Shown here piece after piece: positions 1 through 10,575 of a stretch of DNA of 64,000 nucleotides. Made by a program: the position numbers and the translations under genes. This stretch comes from Sclerodactyla briareus (lineage: Eukaryota; Echinodermata; Holothuroidea; Dendrochirotida; Sclerodactylidae). The notes beneath the pieces were generated by a model. That model had not been told where the DNA came from. It saw only the letters and a list, made by a program, of their open reading frames with translations, and ran no database searches. The stretch lies in contig JAODTK010005926.1 in the NCBI GenBank assembly GCA_026419785.1, forward strand, positions 62,001 through 126,000, given 5' to 3'. Every line of letters begins with the position of its first letter. Position 1 is the stretch's first letter.

Positions 1-884
1 ATGTTGTACTATTTTGAATAATTTGCATTTATTTATGTTATAGTGATCTAGGAGATTTACATAGAAAATGCAATTCATTATTATCTGTTTCATTTATGGT
101 ATTATAATTTGAATATTCATGTTCTCTTTGTCTAATTGTAACTTGTGATGTGACATAATATTGTTATTTTTTCCTGCCGATTACTATACTAGGCAATACT
201 AGGCAAACAGGATGAAATCGATTGGATCATTTCAGTTGTTGATCTCTTCTCAAACATGAATGTATTCACCAACAGATATAAATATATATATGACCAGAAA
301 TTGTTAGAAATAGACAAAATTGTGGCCTGACCCGAGTGATCAAGGACAGCCTTGCCATTCTTGGTGTACTGGAATTTTAATTTTTTGAAATATTGGGAAA
401 ACAATAATTTGCCCTGATATTGAAATTGTTGGTAAATGCTGCTCCAAGCAAGGAAGCACTTGCTATTTTTGTCTTGGCCTATTGAATCAGAAAGACACTC
501 TGGCGTGATTGAAATTCAGGAAGAGTCACTTCAGCGCATGTGTGTGTGCCACTGTTTCTCGTGAACTTCTGAACCATACATGGGAATGCGACCGAAATTT
601 TGGGTATAGCACTGGAGTTGGGTATTAAATAGCCTTCTTGATGTTTCTGTTTTCATTATGATGTATTAATGGGTTGGAATCTTTAACTCTGCAGTTTTGA
701 AGGCAGCCCATCCCTGCTTTTAACATGGAGCTATATTAACTGGAGAGGACATTAGAGCGCGTATTGTGTGCCCTGTTCAAAGTTCCGTCAGAGAAAACTG
801 AGTAAATACTGTAACAAAATACAAACCTCCGATCGCAAAATAGGCGAGACTAGCGGTTCGAGTACCCACCTGTCTTTACTAGCT
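1..884. other. AT-rich stretch, nothing recognised
   Basis: No coding signal, RNA gene or bounded repeat was recognised here. The only local structure is a short direct repeat of ACTAGGCAAT at about 188-205. Open frames are below 75 codons and look like chance. Confidence 0.5.
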
Positions 885-1575
885 GTTTGGGACAAGGACA
901 TCTCGCTTCATTGTGGTACAATCCAGTCTGTACATACAAGTGCGGCAAAGGAATTTGATGAGATAATATTCAAGGAAATTTTGGTATAGAGGTGAAATGC
1001 AATGAATGTTGTTCAGTGGAGATATCCCTACTCCAATCTAATTATATGCCCACTTGGGGATATCATGGTTTTGCCTTTGCTATAATTAAACCATCGCGTC
1101 CTCGTCTGCAGTCTGAAAATTTTTGTGTTAGCACAATAGGTCATAACGCTTTCCAATTGATCTGAAACTTGGCACATATGTCTGCCCTGAGTAAATCTCG
1201 GATGAGTTCGAAAATGGGACTCATGCCATGATTGCTGTTTGAGACAATGACATCTCGCTTCATTGTGGTACAATCCAGTCTGTACATACAAGTATGGCAA
1301 AGGAATTTGATCAGACGATATTGGAGGGAATTTTGGTAAAGAGGTGAATTGCAATGAATGTTGTTCAGTGGAGATCATCCCTACTCCAACCTAATTATAT
1401 CCCCCTTGGGGATATTATGGTTTTGCCCTAACCGTCGCGTCTTCGCCTGCCGTCTGAATTTTTTTGTGTTAGCACAATAGGTCATAACGCTTTCCAATTG
1501 ATCTGAAACTTGGCACATATGTCTGCCCTAGGTAAATCTCGGATGATTTCGAAAATGGGACTCAGGCCATGATTG
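885..1575 (+). repeat. Tandem duplication, about 345-bp unit, GGGGATAT family
   Basis: Two head-to-tail copies run from about 885 to 1232 and from about 1233 to 1575. Shared landmarks are CATCTCGCTTCATTGTGGTA at 899 and 1251, and GTGTTAGCACAATAGGTC at 1125 and 1466, giving offsets of 352 and 341 bases. Each copy carries the phrase CTTGGGGATAT followed by ATGGTTTTGCC. That phrase marks a dispersed family also seen at 39.5 kb and, inverted, at the window's right end. The copies differ by scattered substitutions and one-base indels. The reading frame over 1028-1378 on the minus strand lies entirely inside this repeat and is not a gene. Confidence 0.85.
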
Positions 1576-1980
1576 CTGCCCTCTATTTTGCATTTTTCAT
1601 GCGAAAAAATGAGGTTTGTGTCATCTACCAAACTCGGTGGGTGTGGAATTTAGATGGTTCCGAGGTCACTAGGGGTCAAATTTGCAAAATATGAAGTTGG
1701 TCTGATTTATACAAAACTTTAGTGTGTGTGGACTGTATATGATTCCGAAAAACTTTTATTTCAAGGTCACCAGAGGACGAATTTGCAAAATATGATTTTT
1801 CTTACTTTGTCAAACATACACAAAACTTGATGGGTGTGGATATTAGTTGGTCCCAAAAAACATGGCAATGATTTAAAGGTCACCAGAATTTTGCAAACTT
1901 CGTCAATCTACCATTTTATCTCCCAAGCAGCAGTGAATTTATGAGGTACCACACCAATGATCCTTGTGCAGTCTAATTAA
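1576..1980 (+). repeat. Continuation of the GGGGATAT family: short diverged tandem units
   Basis: Downstream of the 345-bp duplication the sequence continues as diverged units of roughly 90-110 bases. Each has an AACTTGGTGGGTGTGGA-like phrase (about 1630, 1715, 1808), then a TTCCGA/TCCCAA-type phrase and a GGTCACCAG/GGTCACTAG phrase. The same order of phrases follows the GGGGATAT head in the copy at 39.5 kb, so this belongs to the same repeat rather than being unique sequence. Confidence 0.65.
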
Positions 1981-2595
1981 TGTTGTGGAACAATTTCATG
2001 GGTTTGAATTAGGTTTTTAGTTCTTAATATTTTGTTGAGAACTCCAAACAAACACCTGTGCTGTCAGTACTTACATAGTGGTTGGATGTGTAGATTCTAT
2101 AGTATATATATATCAATAAATGAGAACTATAAAATACTTTTTGTGTCCTTCATTTTTTGGCGTTGTAATGAAGACCTTACTGTCCCAAAACACTTGCTCC
2201 TTTTTATAATGTTCTGTTTTACGACATTCCAAGTTCTGACCATCTCTTCTCATTCATGAATTAAGCATTTCATAGGTGTACTAACATTCTGTGTAGCATT
2301 GATGTGCATCTGTAATGACTTGGAGCACTGTCTCCTACATTGAAAGACTGAGTTTGAGGGAATTTTTGTTTGTGGTGTCACATTATATGCTCTCATAGTA
2401 CACAAAAACTGGTTAGCACCAGTGTATGTATGTGATGTATAGAGATTGTAATTAAAACATCCTCAAAGTATTTACTGAAAGAGTACACATTCAATGATCA
2501 TGGGAGTAAAGGTCATTGTGCTGTACTTGGAACAATCCACCACAACAGCGACTAATAAACTAAATTCTCATTTTCTGGCAAACTATAGCCAGCAG
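1981..2595. other. No feature recognised
   Basis: AT-rich sequence between two repeat families. It contains only short chance frames (the longest is 75 codons, on the plus strand from 2032), no splice-flanked coding block and no visible tandem structure. Confidence 0.45.
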
Positions 2596-2599
2596 AATC

Positions 2600-3290
2600 T
2601 GAGATCTAGATGGTGAACATGCTAGTATCGTCCAACAAAACTAGAGCACTAATGGTGATGTAGCTGAAACTGCACAGATCGTACCAACCAAGACTATTTT
2701 ACAACTAAAAATGCCCTGGCGGGTAAACTGCCAACGTGTATATCCCCACATTGAGCAATCAGTGCGAGAAACAATGTCATTCTCATTTGATGATGCCTGA
2801 GATCATGATGGTGGGGTCCGACGAGGCTAAAACAAAAGTTTGTCCCGAAATGGTTGCCATGTTCCAAAGCACGCAAATCAGCGATAAGTTTCGCAAACTA
2901 GAGCACCAATGGTGCTGTAGCTCAAACCGCACAAATGTACCACGTCAAATGAAAAAATATGTGTTAAATGTTCAAGATCATGGGGCCAAGAAGGCAGTTT
3001 CAAACAATGGCCTATTGCGCCCCTGCAACAACCTTTGACCTTGATCTTCATATGGCCAAAGATGTTTCAGCAGTGAGTAAACATTGTTACTCAATTTGGT
3101 CAACATCCTTCAAGAAAGGACCAATTGAGAGAGAAAAGGCAATTTCACATAGTGGCCGTTTGTGCCCCTTCAATGACCTTTGACCTTGATCTTCACATGG
3201 TAAAAAATGTCCCAAATGTTGTGAATATTGGGTTCAAAAGTTTGGTCAACATCCATGAAGAAAGGACTGTTTTGCTTCTTTTCATCAGAT
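2600..3290 (+). repeat. Diverged tandem repeat with TTTGACCTTGATCTTCA phrases
   Basis: The phrase CTAGAGCACYAATGGTGNTGTAGCT occurs at about 2641 and 2900. Further along, units of about 165 bases begin near 3008 and 3170 with GGCC..TTTGTGCCCC and TTTGACCTTGATCTTCA, followed by TTTGGTCAACATCC and AAGAAAGGAC. The second unit holds a perfect TGACCTTTGACCT at 3174-3186. Part of this segment (2780-3020) is repeated at 6.66-6.85 kb. Several overlapping short frames here are repeat translations. Confidence 0.7.
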
Positions 3291-4091
3291 AGCACTATAT
3301 TATGTTGCACCCAAAATCTGCGAGCAAGCTGAAAAGAGCCCCTCCAGAGAAACATTATGACATTGTTTCAAAAACAATTAGCGCAATCCTAAACATCTCG
3401 GCTGCTGCAGGCAAATGCTGTATGCTATAAATAGGCCAAGGGTTGACTAAATTAGTTCCCAACTGATTACAGAACTGGACATTTTTAGAAGTGATATTTC
3501 ATTTTGTCTTTGAATGACCTGGAGCATTCTGGCCACTGGTCAGTTAACTATGTGTACAAGGTTTTTAGTTCAAATCAAAATGTCACATAATGTGACCTCC
3601 AGTGACTTATGATGAACCTGGCATCTTGGACATTCCTCCCATTTTCTGATTAGTTAATTAATATGTTCACAGTTAATGTTTTTTAACATGTCTACCATTG
3701 GACTGATATTTGCTATGTACTCAGCACAACACACCCCAATAGCAATTTACCAAACTCATTAATCCCAACCAACCCTCTACACCTTTAGGCCTCAAAAAAT
3801 CTGGAAGCACACTTGTAAGCTGTAACTGCCTGCCCCAATTTCCTAGGTGCAGACTTGTACAGCAGCCAAGACTTGAGATAGTGATGACAGATCTCTCTGG
3901 GTCCATCAGGGTCACTACAGTGCAGAGCCTACATAAAAGAGACGTGCATGATGACAGTATCCCCCCTCTGCCCAGGCTTCTGCAAGGAAATGTACACAAA
4001 CTATAAACAGAGTGAGGTGTGTTGGCAGATGAATGACCTCTGGAATGGTCTGGACTGTTGTTGTTAACAATTGGGGTGAAAGATTAATGGG
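3291..4091. other. No feature recognised
   Basis: Ordinary intergenic-looking sequence. The minus-strand frame at 3721-3999 (92 codons) is cysteine-, serine- and leucine-rich with no recognisable domain and no flanking splice signals that I trust. Confidence 0.4.
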
Positions 4092-4290
4092 ATTAAATTA
4101 AGCCAGTTTGGGTTAAATGAGATGATAATGACAGCAAGTGAGGGAGGGAACAATGACATTGTTTGAAGTGAAGTAACAGGTGCAGTCTTCCGAAAACTCC
4201 CTACCTAAAATTTAAATCATGCCAACACAAAACTTCACAGATTTCCCCCCGTTGTCGCCCCATAACACCCCAAAGCATGGGATGAATGGG
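4092..4290 (+). repeat. Left part of a dispersed repeat (23.6-kb family), interrupted
   Basis: This matches 23.60-23.80 kb and the reverse complement of 48.18-48.36 kb. Shared landmarks in order are GAGATGATAATGA, AAAACTTCACAGATTTCCCCCC and AAAGCATGGGATGAATGGG. The rest of the family, beginning with AAATATTGGTGACAG, resumes at 5086, so the copy looks split by about 790 bases. Confidence 0.6.
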
Positions 4291-5085
4291 CGCTTTATGC
4301 TGCGGGAGAGCAGCTCTACAGTCATTCATGTCTTCCGTCGTTCGTTCGTCGTTCGTCCTCGGTTACACGTTCATTATAACTTTAAAACCGTACATGCGAT
4401 AGGTTGAAAACTGGTGGGTGGATGAAGCTTGCTACTGGCTAGCCTTAGCTACATTTAGGTTTGATAGTGTTATTAGCTTTAATTAAATACAATTAATTAC
4501 CCAAATTTCCACTTTTTTGAGCTCTTATAACTGCCAGACAAGTTTGTTTACAGTACTCCATCCTCTGCTGAGCAGTGTTCACATTATATGTCAAAAGGTC
4601 CAGTTCTGCAGAATGGTTGGCAAAAAAACCTATTGGTCCAGGGGGAGATGATCTGTCTTTCATCACATCTCGCCGTAGTTTACATTAGTCCCTGCCTCCA
4701 AATGTTTGTTACATTACATCGGGCCAATTTCTCAGTGGTGACCTAGAAATGGGGGCTGTCGCCCCTCCCCCCCCCCCCCCACCTAAATCTGTTTAATGTA
4801 CTTGTGGAGTGGTTCAACTGTACTATGATGTTCAACAATGTCAGATATCATTTCCATGGGAATTGTGTTCCACTGTTCACTGCCACAGGCTAGGAATGGG
4901 CACTGATAGCAAACATTAGGCCAATGTGGTAGACATGTTCCAAGTCATTCCCTGGTTAGACAGATTGTCAGTATCTTCGTTAAATGTGAACAAACACTGA
5001 ATGTGAAATGGCGAAAAACATGTAGTGTATTCGCCACGGGAATTTTGCTGTCCGCAGCTACCAAGACGTTCCGACTTGCACTTGT
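4291..5085. other. Segment splitting a dispersed repeat; hAT-like end and C tract
   Basis: This stretch is absent at the matching place in the family members at 23.6 kb and 48.1 kb, which makes it a probable insertion of about 790 bases. At 4734 it contains CAGTGGTGACCTAGAAATGG followed by a C-rich tract with 14 consecutive C at 4767-4780. This resembles the CAGTGGCG-type ends of hAT elements, but I found no matching opposite end. A run of GTCGTTCGTTCG-like sequence lies near 4332-4355. Confidence 0.4.
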
Positions 5086-5160
5086 TCAAATATTGGTGAC
5101 AGTTTAAAAATAAGCCGTACGATATTGCTATGGAGGATATCTTGTCTATTCCCCTGAAGC
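5086..5160 (+). repeat. Right part of the interrupted 23.6-kb family repeat
   Basis: CAAATATTGGTGACAG, AATAAGCCGTACGATATTGC and CTTGTCTATTCCCCTGA match the reverse complement of 48.06-48.14 kb in order. This continues the copy that starts at 4092. Confidence 0.6.
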
Positions 5161-6480
5161 ATTTTGCGTAATTCCACATAATGGGCCCACACTGGGCCTT
5201 GGGTCCCAAATTCCTGGGCACCCTGAAAGTACAGCTAATAGATCATCATTGTGACCGAACTCAGCAATGTGAAACAAATTTGTGGGAGATACAAAGATTT
5301 TAAAGTATTTCATATAATGGGCCTAGGGCCAAATTGATGTACACCCACAATGGCCCTCTACCTAAATACCATTACATGTAACTTTGAAGAATTAAATGAA
5401 GCTTGTGGAAGTACCATTGTGTGAAATTTCATAAAATGGGCCTTCGGCCCCAAGTGGGACTTTGAACAAACAGATTATTGAATCCCCAAAGGTATCGCTG
5501 TTGGACCATCATTTATTGACTGAATGTAAGAGAAGGAACATTTTGCATAATTCTACATGATGGGCCCCATGGTCCACGCTGGGCCTTGGGTCCTAAACCT
5601 CTTGACACCCTGGGTATATGGCTATTGAACCGTCATTGACGGACATCAGCACTCGACAACCAAAGTTGTAGAGATACACGATTTTGCAGTATTTCATATA
5701 ATGGCCCTAAGGCTCAAACTGGGCCCTGGGCCCAAAATTCCTGAAGACCCCCAATGGTCCTCTACCCAAGGACCATACATGTAACGTTGAAGACAATCAA
5801 TTGAAGCTTGTGGAGGAGATGCATTTCAAGTACCATTGTGTGAAATTTCATGAAATGGGCCATCGGGCCCAAGTGGGACCTTGGACCAAAAATTCCTGAT
5901 TCCTGAGCATAGCTGGTTTGAGCTAAAAATCCTGAACACCCCAGATGGGGGCACTGTGCACCAAAACTTGTAAGAGGAGCATTTTGCATAATTCCACATG
6001 ATGGACCCCCTCTGACCCACACTGGGCCTTGGGTCCCAAATTCCTGGGCACCCTGAGGGTATGGCTGTTAGGACCACCATTATGGACCGAAAATCAGCCA
6101 TGGGGCAACTAAATTTGTAGGGGGGGGGGGGGGGGGGGAGACTACAAAGATTCGCGGCTATTCCATATAATGGGCCTAGGCCCAAACTGGGCCTTGAGCT
6201 CAAAATTTTTGAACAAATCCAATGGCCCTCTACTCAAGACCATTACATGTAACTTTGAAGAAAATCAATTGAAGCTTGTGGGAGGGAGATGCATTTCAAG
6301 TACCATTGTGTGAAATTTCATGAAATGGGCCTTCAGGCTCAAGTGGGACCTTGGACCAAAAATTCCTGAACACCCCGAAGGTACGGCTGATAGACCATCA
6401 TTATGACCGAACATCAGCACTGTGCACCACAATTTGTAGGAGATACATTTTGAAATTTACACATAATGGCCTATATTGCC
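5161..6480 (+). repeat. Satellite-like array, about 145-bp monomer in a three-monomer higher-order unit
   Basis: The phrase ATAATGGGCC (variants ATGATGGGCC, AAAATGGGCC) recurs at about 5161, 5308, 5426, 5540, 5692, 5846, 5981, 6163, 6316 and 6462, a mean spacing near 145 bases. Monomer types repeat in the same order. ATTTTGCATAATTCYACATG marks 5161, 5540 and 5981; TATTTCATATAATGGGCC marks 5308, 5692 and 6163; CATTGTGTGAAATTTCAT marks 5413, 5833 and 6303. The higher-order period is therefore about 380-470 bases. A run of 19 G sits at 6120-6138. No gene is supported here; the overlapping frames at 5762-6203 are repeat translations. Confidence 0.85.
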
Positions 6481-6604
6481 CCTTTAATAACCTTTGACCT
6501 TGACAAGGTCAGACATGTCCCATGGGTCAAGGAACATTGTGTACAAGTGTGGTCGCATCCATCACAGAATGACTGTTTGGGGGCCAAAAAGGCAGTGTTA
6601 ACAC

Positions 6605-6900
6605 TGGATAGATAGATAGACATGCAGATTCTGATAGCTCAACCAGCATAGCTGGTTTGAGCTAAAAATTCCAAAATGGCCACCGGGTGGGGTCCCATGG
6701 GGCAAAAACGAAAGTTGGTCTCAAACGATTGCCAGTCCGAAAGGCACAAACAGGCCCAACTAAAAAGAGGGGATATACAATATGTGTTAAATGTTCAAAA
6801 TCATCAGACCGAAGAAGCAGTGTCAAACAATTGCCTATTGCCTATTTGTGTACATCCCTGCTCAGTGTTCCTCGTACGGAGAGAAGGCATTTTAGACAAG
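6605..6900 (+). repeat. Hairpin plus second copy of the 2.8-3.0-kb repeat
   Basis: A short GATA run at about 6607-6619 is followed by an inverted repeat at 6635-6664. Its arms are TAGCTCAACCAGC and GCTGGTTTGAGCTA, with a three-base loop and one unpaired base. From 6670 to 6850 the sequence matches 2790-3020 in order: GGTGGGGTC, CAAAAACGAAAGTTGGTC, ATATGTGTTAAATGTTCAA, AAGCAGTGTCAAACAATTGCC. The two overlapping open frames here are shadows of the repeat. Confidence 0.7.
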
Positions 6901-7331
6901 TAGGCCTATGGTTTGCAATACAGAATGCTTACAAACTGCATACGGTGCCACTAACATGATATATTCAAGGATGTAAGAGTAGCAGCAATTTTAATCGCTC
7001 ACAAGCTCCACCCAAACACATTATTGAGATAAAAACAAAGAAATCATTAAACAGTTTTCAACAACTCTTTTATTATGACAAAACTCTCAATCGAAAAATA
7101 ACATTCTCCACAAAAATTACAAGGGCCATATAGTTACACATATAAACACAGTGTATGAAACATAATAGGGCAAGTACTGATCCATCCAAAACACAGATTT
7201 TAAATGATAGCACAAATTTGAGGGGTCATAATTTTGAAGCCAGCTACCCTATCATTCAAAGATATATTATTACATGGGCACATCATTAGGTCCATTTCGA
7301 CCAATTTGCCGAGTGTATTGGACATGAGGAC
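6901..7331. other. No feature recognised
   Basis: AT-rich sequence between the repeat at 6.6-6.9 kb and the hAT-like miniature element. No coding or RNA signal was seen. Confidence 0.4.
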
Positions 7332-7574
7332 CAGTGGCCCTCAGAAGGGTCCCCTGTAGGGGGGTCAAGAGACTTGATTTGTGCCCCAGAGGCTGAACCA
7401 ACACATGATTTTGATATCATCCTATATGTAATTGATAGCTCACCCACCCCGTGGCAGCTTTACCATTTATTTTTTATCAAGTGAAAAATCTGCGTACCTT
7501 CATTTGGCGGGCCCCCTGGGCTGTGTTGGGGGGGGGGTGGCTGCCCCTTCCTGACCCCCCTTATGACGCCACTG
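7332..7574. mobile_element. Non-autonomous hAT-type miniature transposon
   Basis: The 243-bp element opens with CAGTGGCCCTCAGAAGGG and closes with CCCCTTATGACGCCACTG. The reverse complement of the end, CAGTGGCGTCATAAGGGG, matches the start as an imperfect terminal inverted repeat. The flanks are ATGAGGAC (7324-7331) and ATGAGAAC (7575-7582), an 8-bp TSD with one difference, which is the TSD length of hAT transposons. There is no coding capacity inside, so it would need a transposase supplied in trans. The 3' half is G/C-tract rich (G run at about 7528-7537). Confidence 0.85.
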
Positions 7575-8077
7575 ATGAGAACAGTTAGACTGATCTCCCT
7601 TTAAAGGCAATTTTTCCTCAACACTGATACTGTAGTAAGATGCAATCCTCTAATTTGGTTGTACATAACGCATTACAATAGAAGCTATTTTCTTGTTTTC
7701 CGCACCAAGCCAGCATTGGTTACGAGACTGCTCTTCTTGGCACTCTCACCCAACTCATAGGGGCACATGTGCTAAAGGCAGCCAGCACATTCCCAGATAG
7801 CACACCATGCCCAACGTTGCACCAACAAGGTGTGCTATCTTTGTCTACCTGCTGCTTCCAGAAAAAAAAAAAAACAAAAAAAATGCCGACCCCCTCCAGA
7901 AAGTGTTCCCCCTACACCCCTCTCCCTCCCATTCCCTACACAAACCAAGCCCTGAAATGGGAGTAAGGAAACCCCAAAACTTTATTCACACAAATAGCAC
8001 CTCGTTATAAAGGAGGAACCAGTCATTGAATACAGGGTGCGATGAGGACTTGCACAATTCATTCTGGTCCCTCGCCA
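7575..8077. other. No gene; A-rich and pyrimidine-rich tracts
   Basis: Contains an A-rich tract at about 7861-7881 and pyrimidine-rich sequence after it. The two overlapping plus-strand frames at 7769-8010 are low-complexity and not supported as genes. Confidence 0.4.
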
Positions 8078-8086
8078 GTTGCCAGG

Positions 8087-8850
8087 TAGCCTGTTGAAAC
8101 AGGCCTTGACTTTGTTCACCTGCTCAGCCTCATTCATTCATGTGCAGGATGACCCTTTAACCAATCGGTGATTTGCCTAAACAAACGCCTGTGCGACTTC
8201 GTCTGCTCGCTGTTGAGCTGAGTCATGGGCGGTACTAGTGGGCGGTGCGACGTCAAGTTGATTTCACAATCGGACATTCTCTCTTTCTTCCTAATACGGA
8301 AACGGCCATGTCTGCTGGAAAATAACTCTAATTGGTCTGATTTGAAATTGTTTAGACAACCTCCAACCAAGTTTTGGCATATGTTAGATGGATATTCTTT
8401 TTTTATTTGCCCATTTGAAGAATTCTATTTTTCTGAACGTCTGCGGCGATACCAAACAAGCCACAATACGCCTGCGCCTAGCCGAAACAGTGGCTTCGGT
8501 CAATTTTAGGCTTCAAAATGCATCATTCTTCGATAAATTCCTCATTTTCAAATTGTTTCAAAAGGTTATTGAAAGTCTTTCTGTAAATATTCATGTCCTA
8601 AATATGGGGCGATTTTCTGCGGAATCTATTCAGGGTTGTCCCATCCATATCAACGCCCCCGTCTGCTACTGATGACTGACATCTACGTCACCTGAATCGT
8701 ATGAACAAAACCCAATTTTTTTGTTGGGATTGTCAACGAGTCCGCATACGATATTTGGTGATATTCGACCGTGGTATATATACTAAAGAGCGATAGCCCC
8801 CTCTATTTTAGGAACGGCTTCTCCTCCATATCGTCTGCTTTAGCAGGCTA
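8087..8850. mobile_element. Non-autonomous DNA transposon, copy 1
   Basis: The 764-bp element begins TAGCCTGTTGAAACAGG and ends CTGCTTTAGCAGGCTA. The terminal inverted repeats align as TAGCCTGTTGAAACAGGC against TAGCCTGCTAAAGCAGAC. The flanks are GTTGCCAGG (8078-8086) and GTTGCCCAGG (8851-8860), a TSD of 8-9 bases with one inserted C. A second full copy lies at 32.6 kb and a 5' fragment at 48.95 kb. Short frames inside do not line up between copies, so no transposase is encoded. TSD length and TIR start fit hAT (8 bp) or Mutator-like (9 bp) elements; I cannot choose between them. Confidence 0.87.
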
Positions 8851-8860
8851 GTTGCCCAGG

Positions 8861-9899
8861 CAGAAAAGACAAGCAGAACGCGAGATCCTCCTGCCCAAAA
8901 CTCCAGATCACCCAGGAACCAAACTTTTGTTTTTTCAGTCCTCTTAGTTATTTCATTCATTTTGTTTTCAACAAAAAAATACATAGACAGAAATTTGCAT
9001 TGTAAATCATCTTTTCAGATTAGCACTGCTTGGTTCGATATGCCTCAATGTTTGGGTCCTTTTTAGAGGTGTCCACATTATCAATCAATTGACTACTGCT
9101 AAAAATATATAACTGGATAGTTCAATAGAAACCTAGCATGCTGAGAGAAAAGGATTATCCCTTGGGAAAAATCAACCAGCGAGCAAGCAGCTTGAAGCCT
9201 TCTGGTTCCACCTCAAACATTAATTGTTTCTTTTATGAAATCACTAAGTAATGATTAGCTCTCTGCTGGGGACGGAACACAACATACCACACTAGACCCG
9301 TTGCTCTGTTCTGAAGCCTCAAACTCTGGTTCAGATGGTAAAAATATTCCTCATGTTTTTTTTAACGAAGTTTGATAGAAACTTTTTCACAAGAAAGTTT
9401 TGCATAAAGCTACAAAATGCTAGTAGAGGCAAGCGTGATGTTGTTGTCGCTGAATGAATGAATTGACACACGGCCATGCGTGGAGCCACTTTTTCCACTA
9501 GAAACAACTTTTACCTATCAATATAACATCACACGCTCCCGCTTGATTTATTTGTGGTCGCTCGAACTCACAACCAATAATTTTCATATGGAGTACGATG
9601 ATCCTGTTTCCTCCAATCCCTCACGACCAAGTTGAGAACATGCCTTCCAGGGTATATGCGTCTTGAATACCTCATAGCTTAATAGGGTTCAAACTGGATA
9701 CCATGGGCAAACAACCGTCTCCCCAACCCCTCCCTAGCAATATAGGGCCACACGGTTAGTTGGAAAAGCAATAGGGAAAGGTGTCTTCTGATTGTGGAGA
9801 ATTCAAAAGCCAAGTAGAAAAGCCAGAAGATATTTGGGGGGTATCAACCTTTGGGATTGATCAACGAAGCAAAAGGTTTCTATATATTTCATATTTTCA
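8861..9899. other. No feature recognised
   Basis: About 1 kb of AT-rich sequence with no recognisable repeat, coding block or RNA gene. Confidence 0.4.
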
Positions 9900-10575
9900 A
9901 GGTAGTCATTTGAAGCTGTAAGTTGGAATCAGATCTTTTTTAATTTCAGCTTGTGAATAATGAGTTCCAGGTAAAAATGGCTTTGGCAATAACAGGTCCT
10001 CTTACAGCCCAAAGGCAGCAGCTATGTTAAGACATGTTAACCCGTTAAAAGTTAGAACAACTTCCTCACACCAAGCCATGACACACTCTACTCGCTCACA
10101 CAGAGAGCCAACAAGGGAAAATGTCAGGCCTTTGATGCCTTCAATCATTATCTGTCCACGCATGAGGGCTATATTATATTTAACTAGCAAGAATACACCT
10201 ACAACTGTAAAAACACAGCTGTCGGCCATGGCGGAAATTGTGTTATCAGTTCTTGTATACACTATGAAACAATGAATAATTGGTCTATTCAGAGCGTAAC
10301 CACCAGTCCCATCTTGTCAGTGATCAATGACCGCAGGATTGTTTTTCCCCTGGCCGGATCTTTCTGGCCTATCAGCAAACACCCCTGATTCCTCTATTGA
10401 CACCACATTAACCACCAAAGGTCAACTTGAAATGCCCTCCAAGATTACAAACACTTTCCTCATCTTGAGCATAAGAGAACGTAGAGTATCTTGGTTGAAT
10501 GTTGTTAATGAGAGCAGTCCTTCTATTAGTATAATCAGCAGTTAGAGGCGCAGCTCCTCCCCTTCACCATTACAA
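9900..10575 (-). other. Minus-strand frame with few stops, possible decayed coding sequence
   Basis: One minus-strand frame stays open over most of this interval with only about four stops in about 220 codons. Its longest open part is 10002-10262. That part includes an internal ATG in a good context (TCCGCCATGG, around 10226-10235) and a hydrophobic stretch. A GTAAGA donor-like site overlaps the stop at about 10002. I recognise no family. A frame this open can occur by chance in a 64-kb window, so this is a weak candidate for an exon or pseudogene. Confidence 0.15.

Noticed and set aside
4734..4780. A complete hAT element starting CAGTGGTGACC
   Set aside because: No matching inverted end or 8-bp duplication could be found nearby, so only a solitary end-like sequence is noted.
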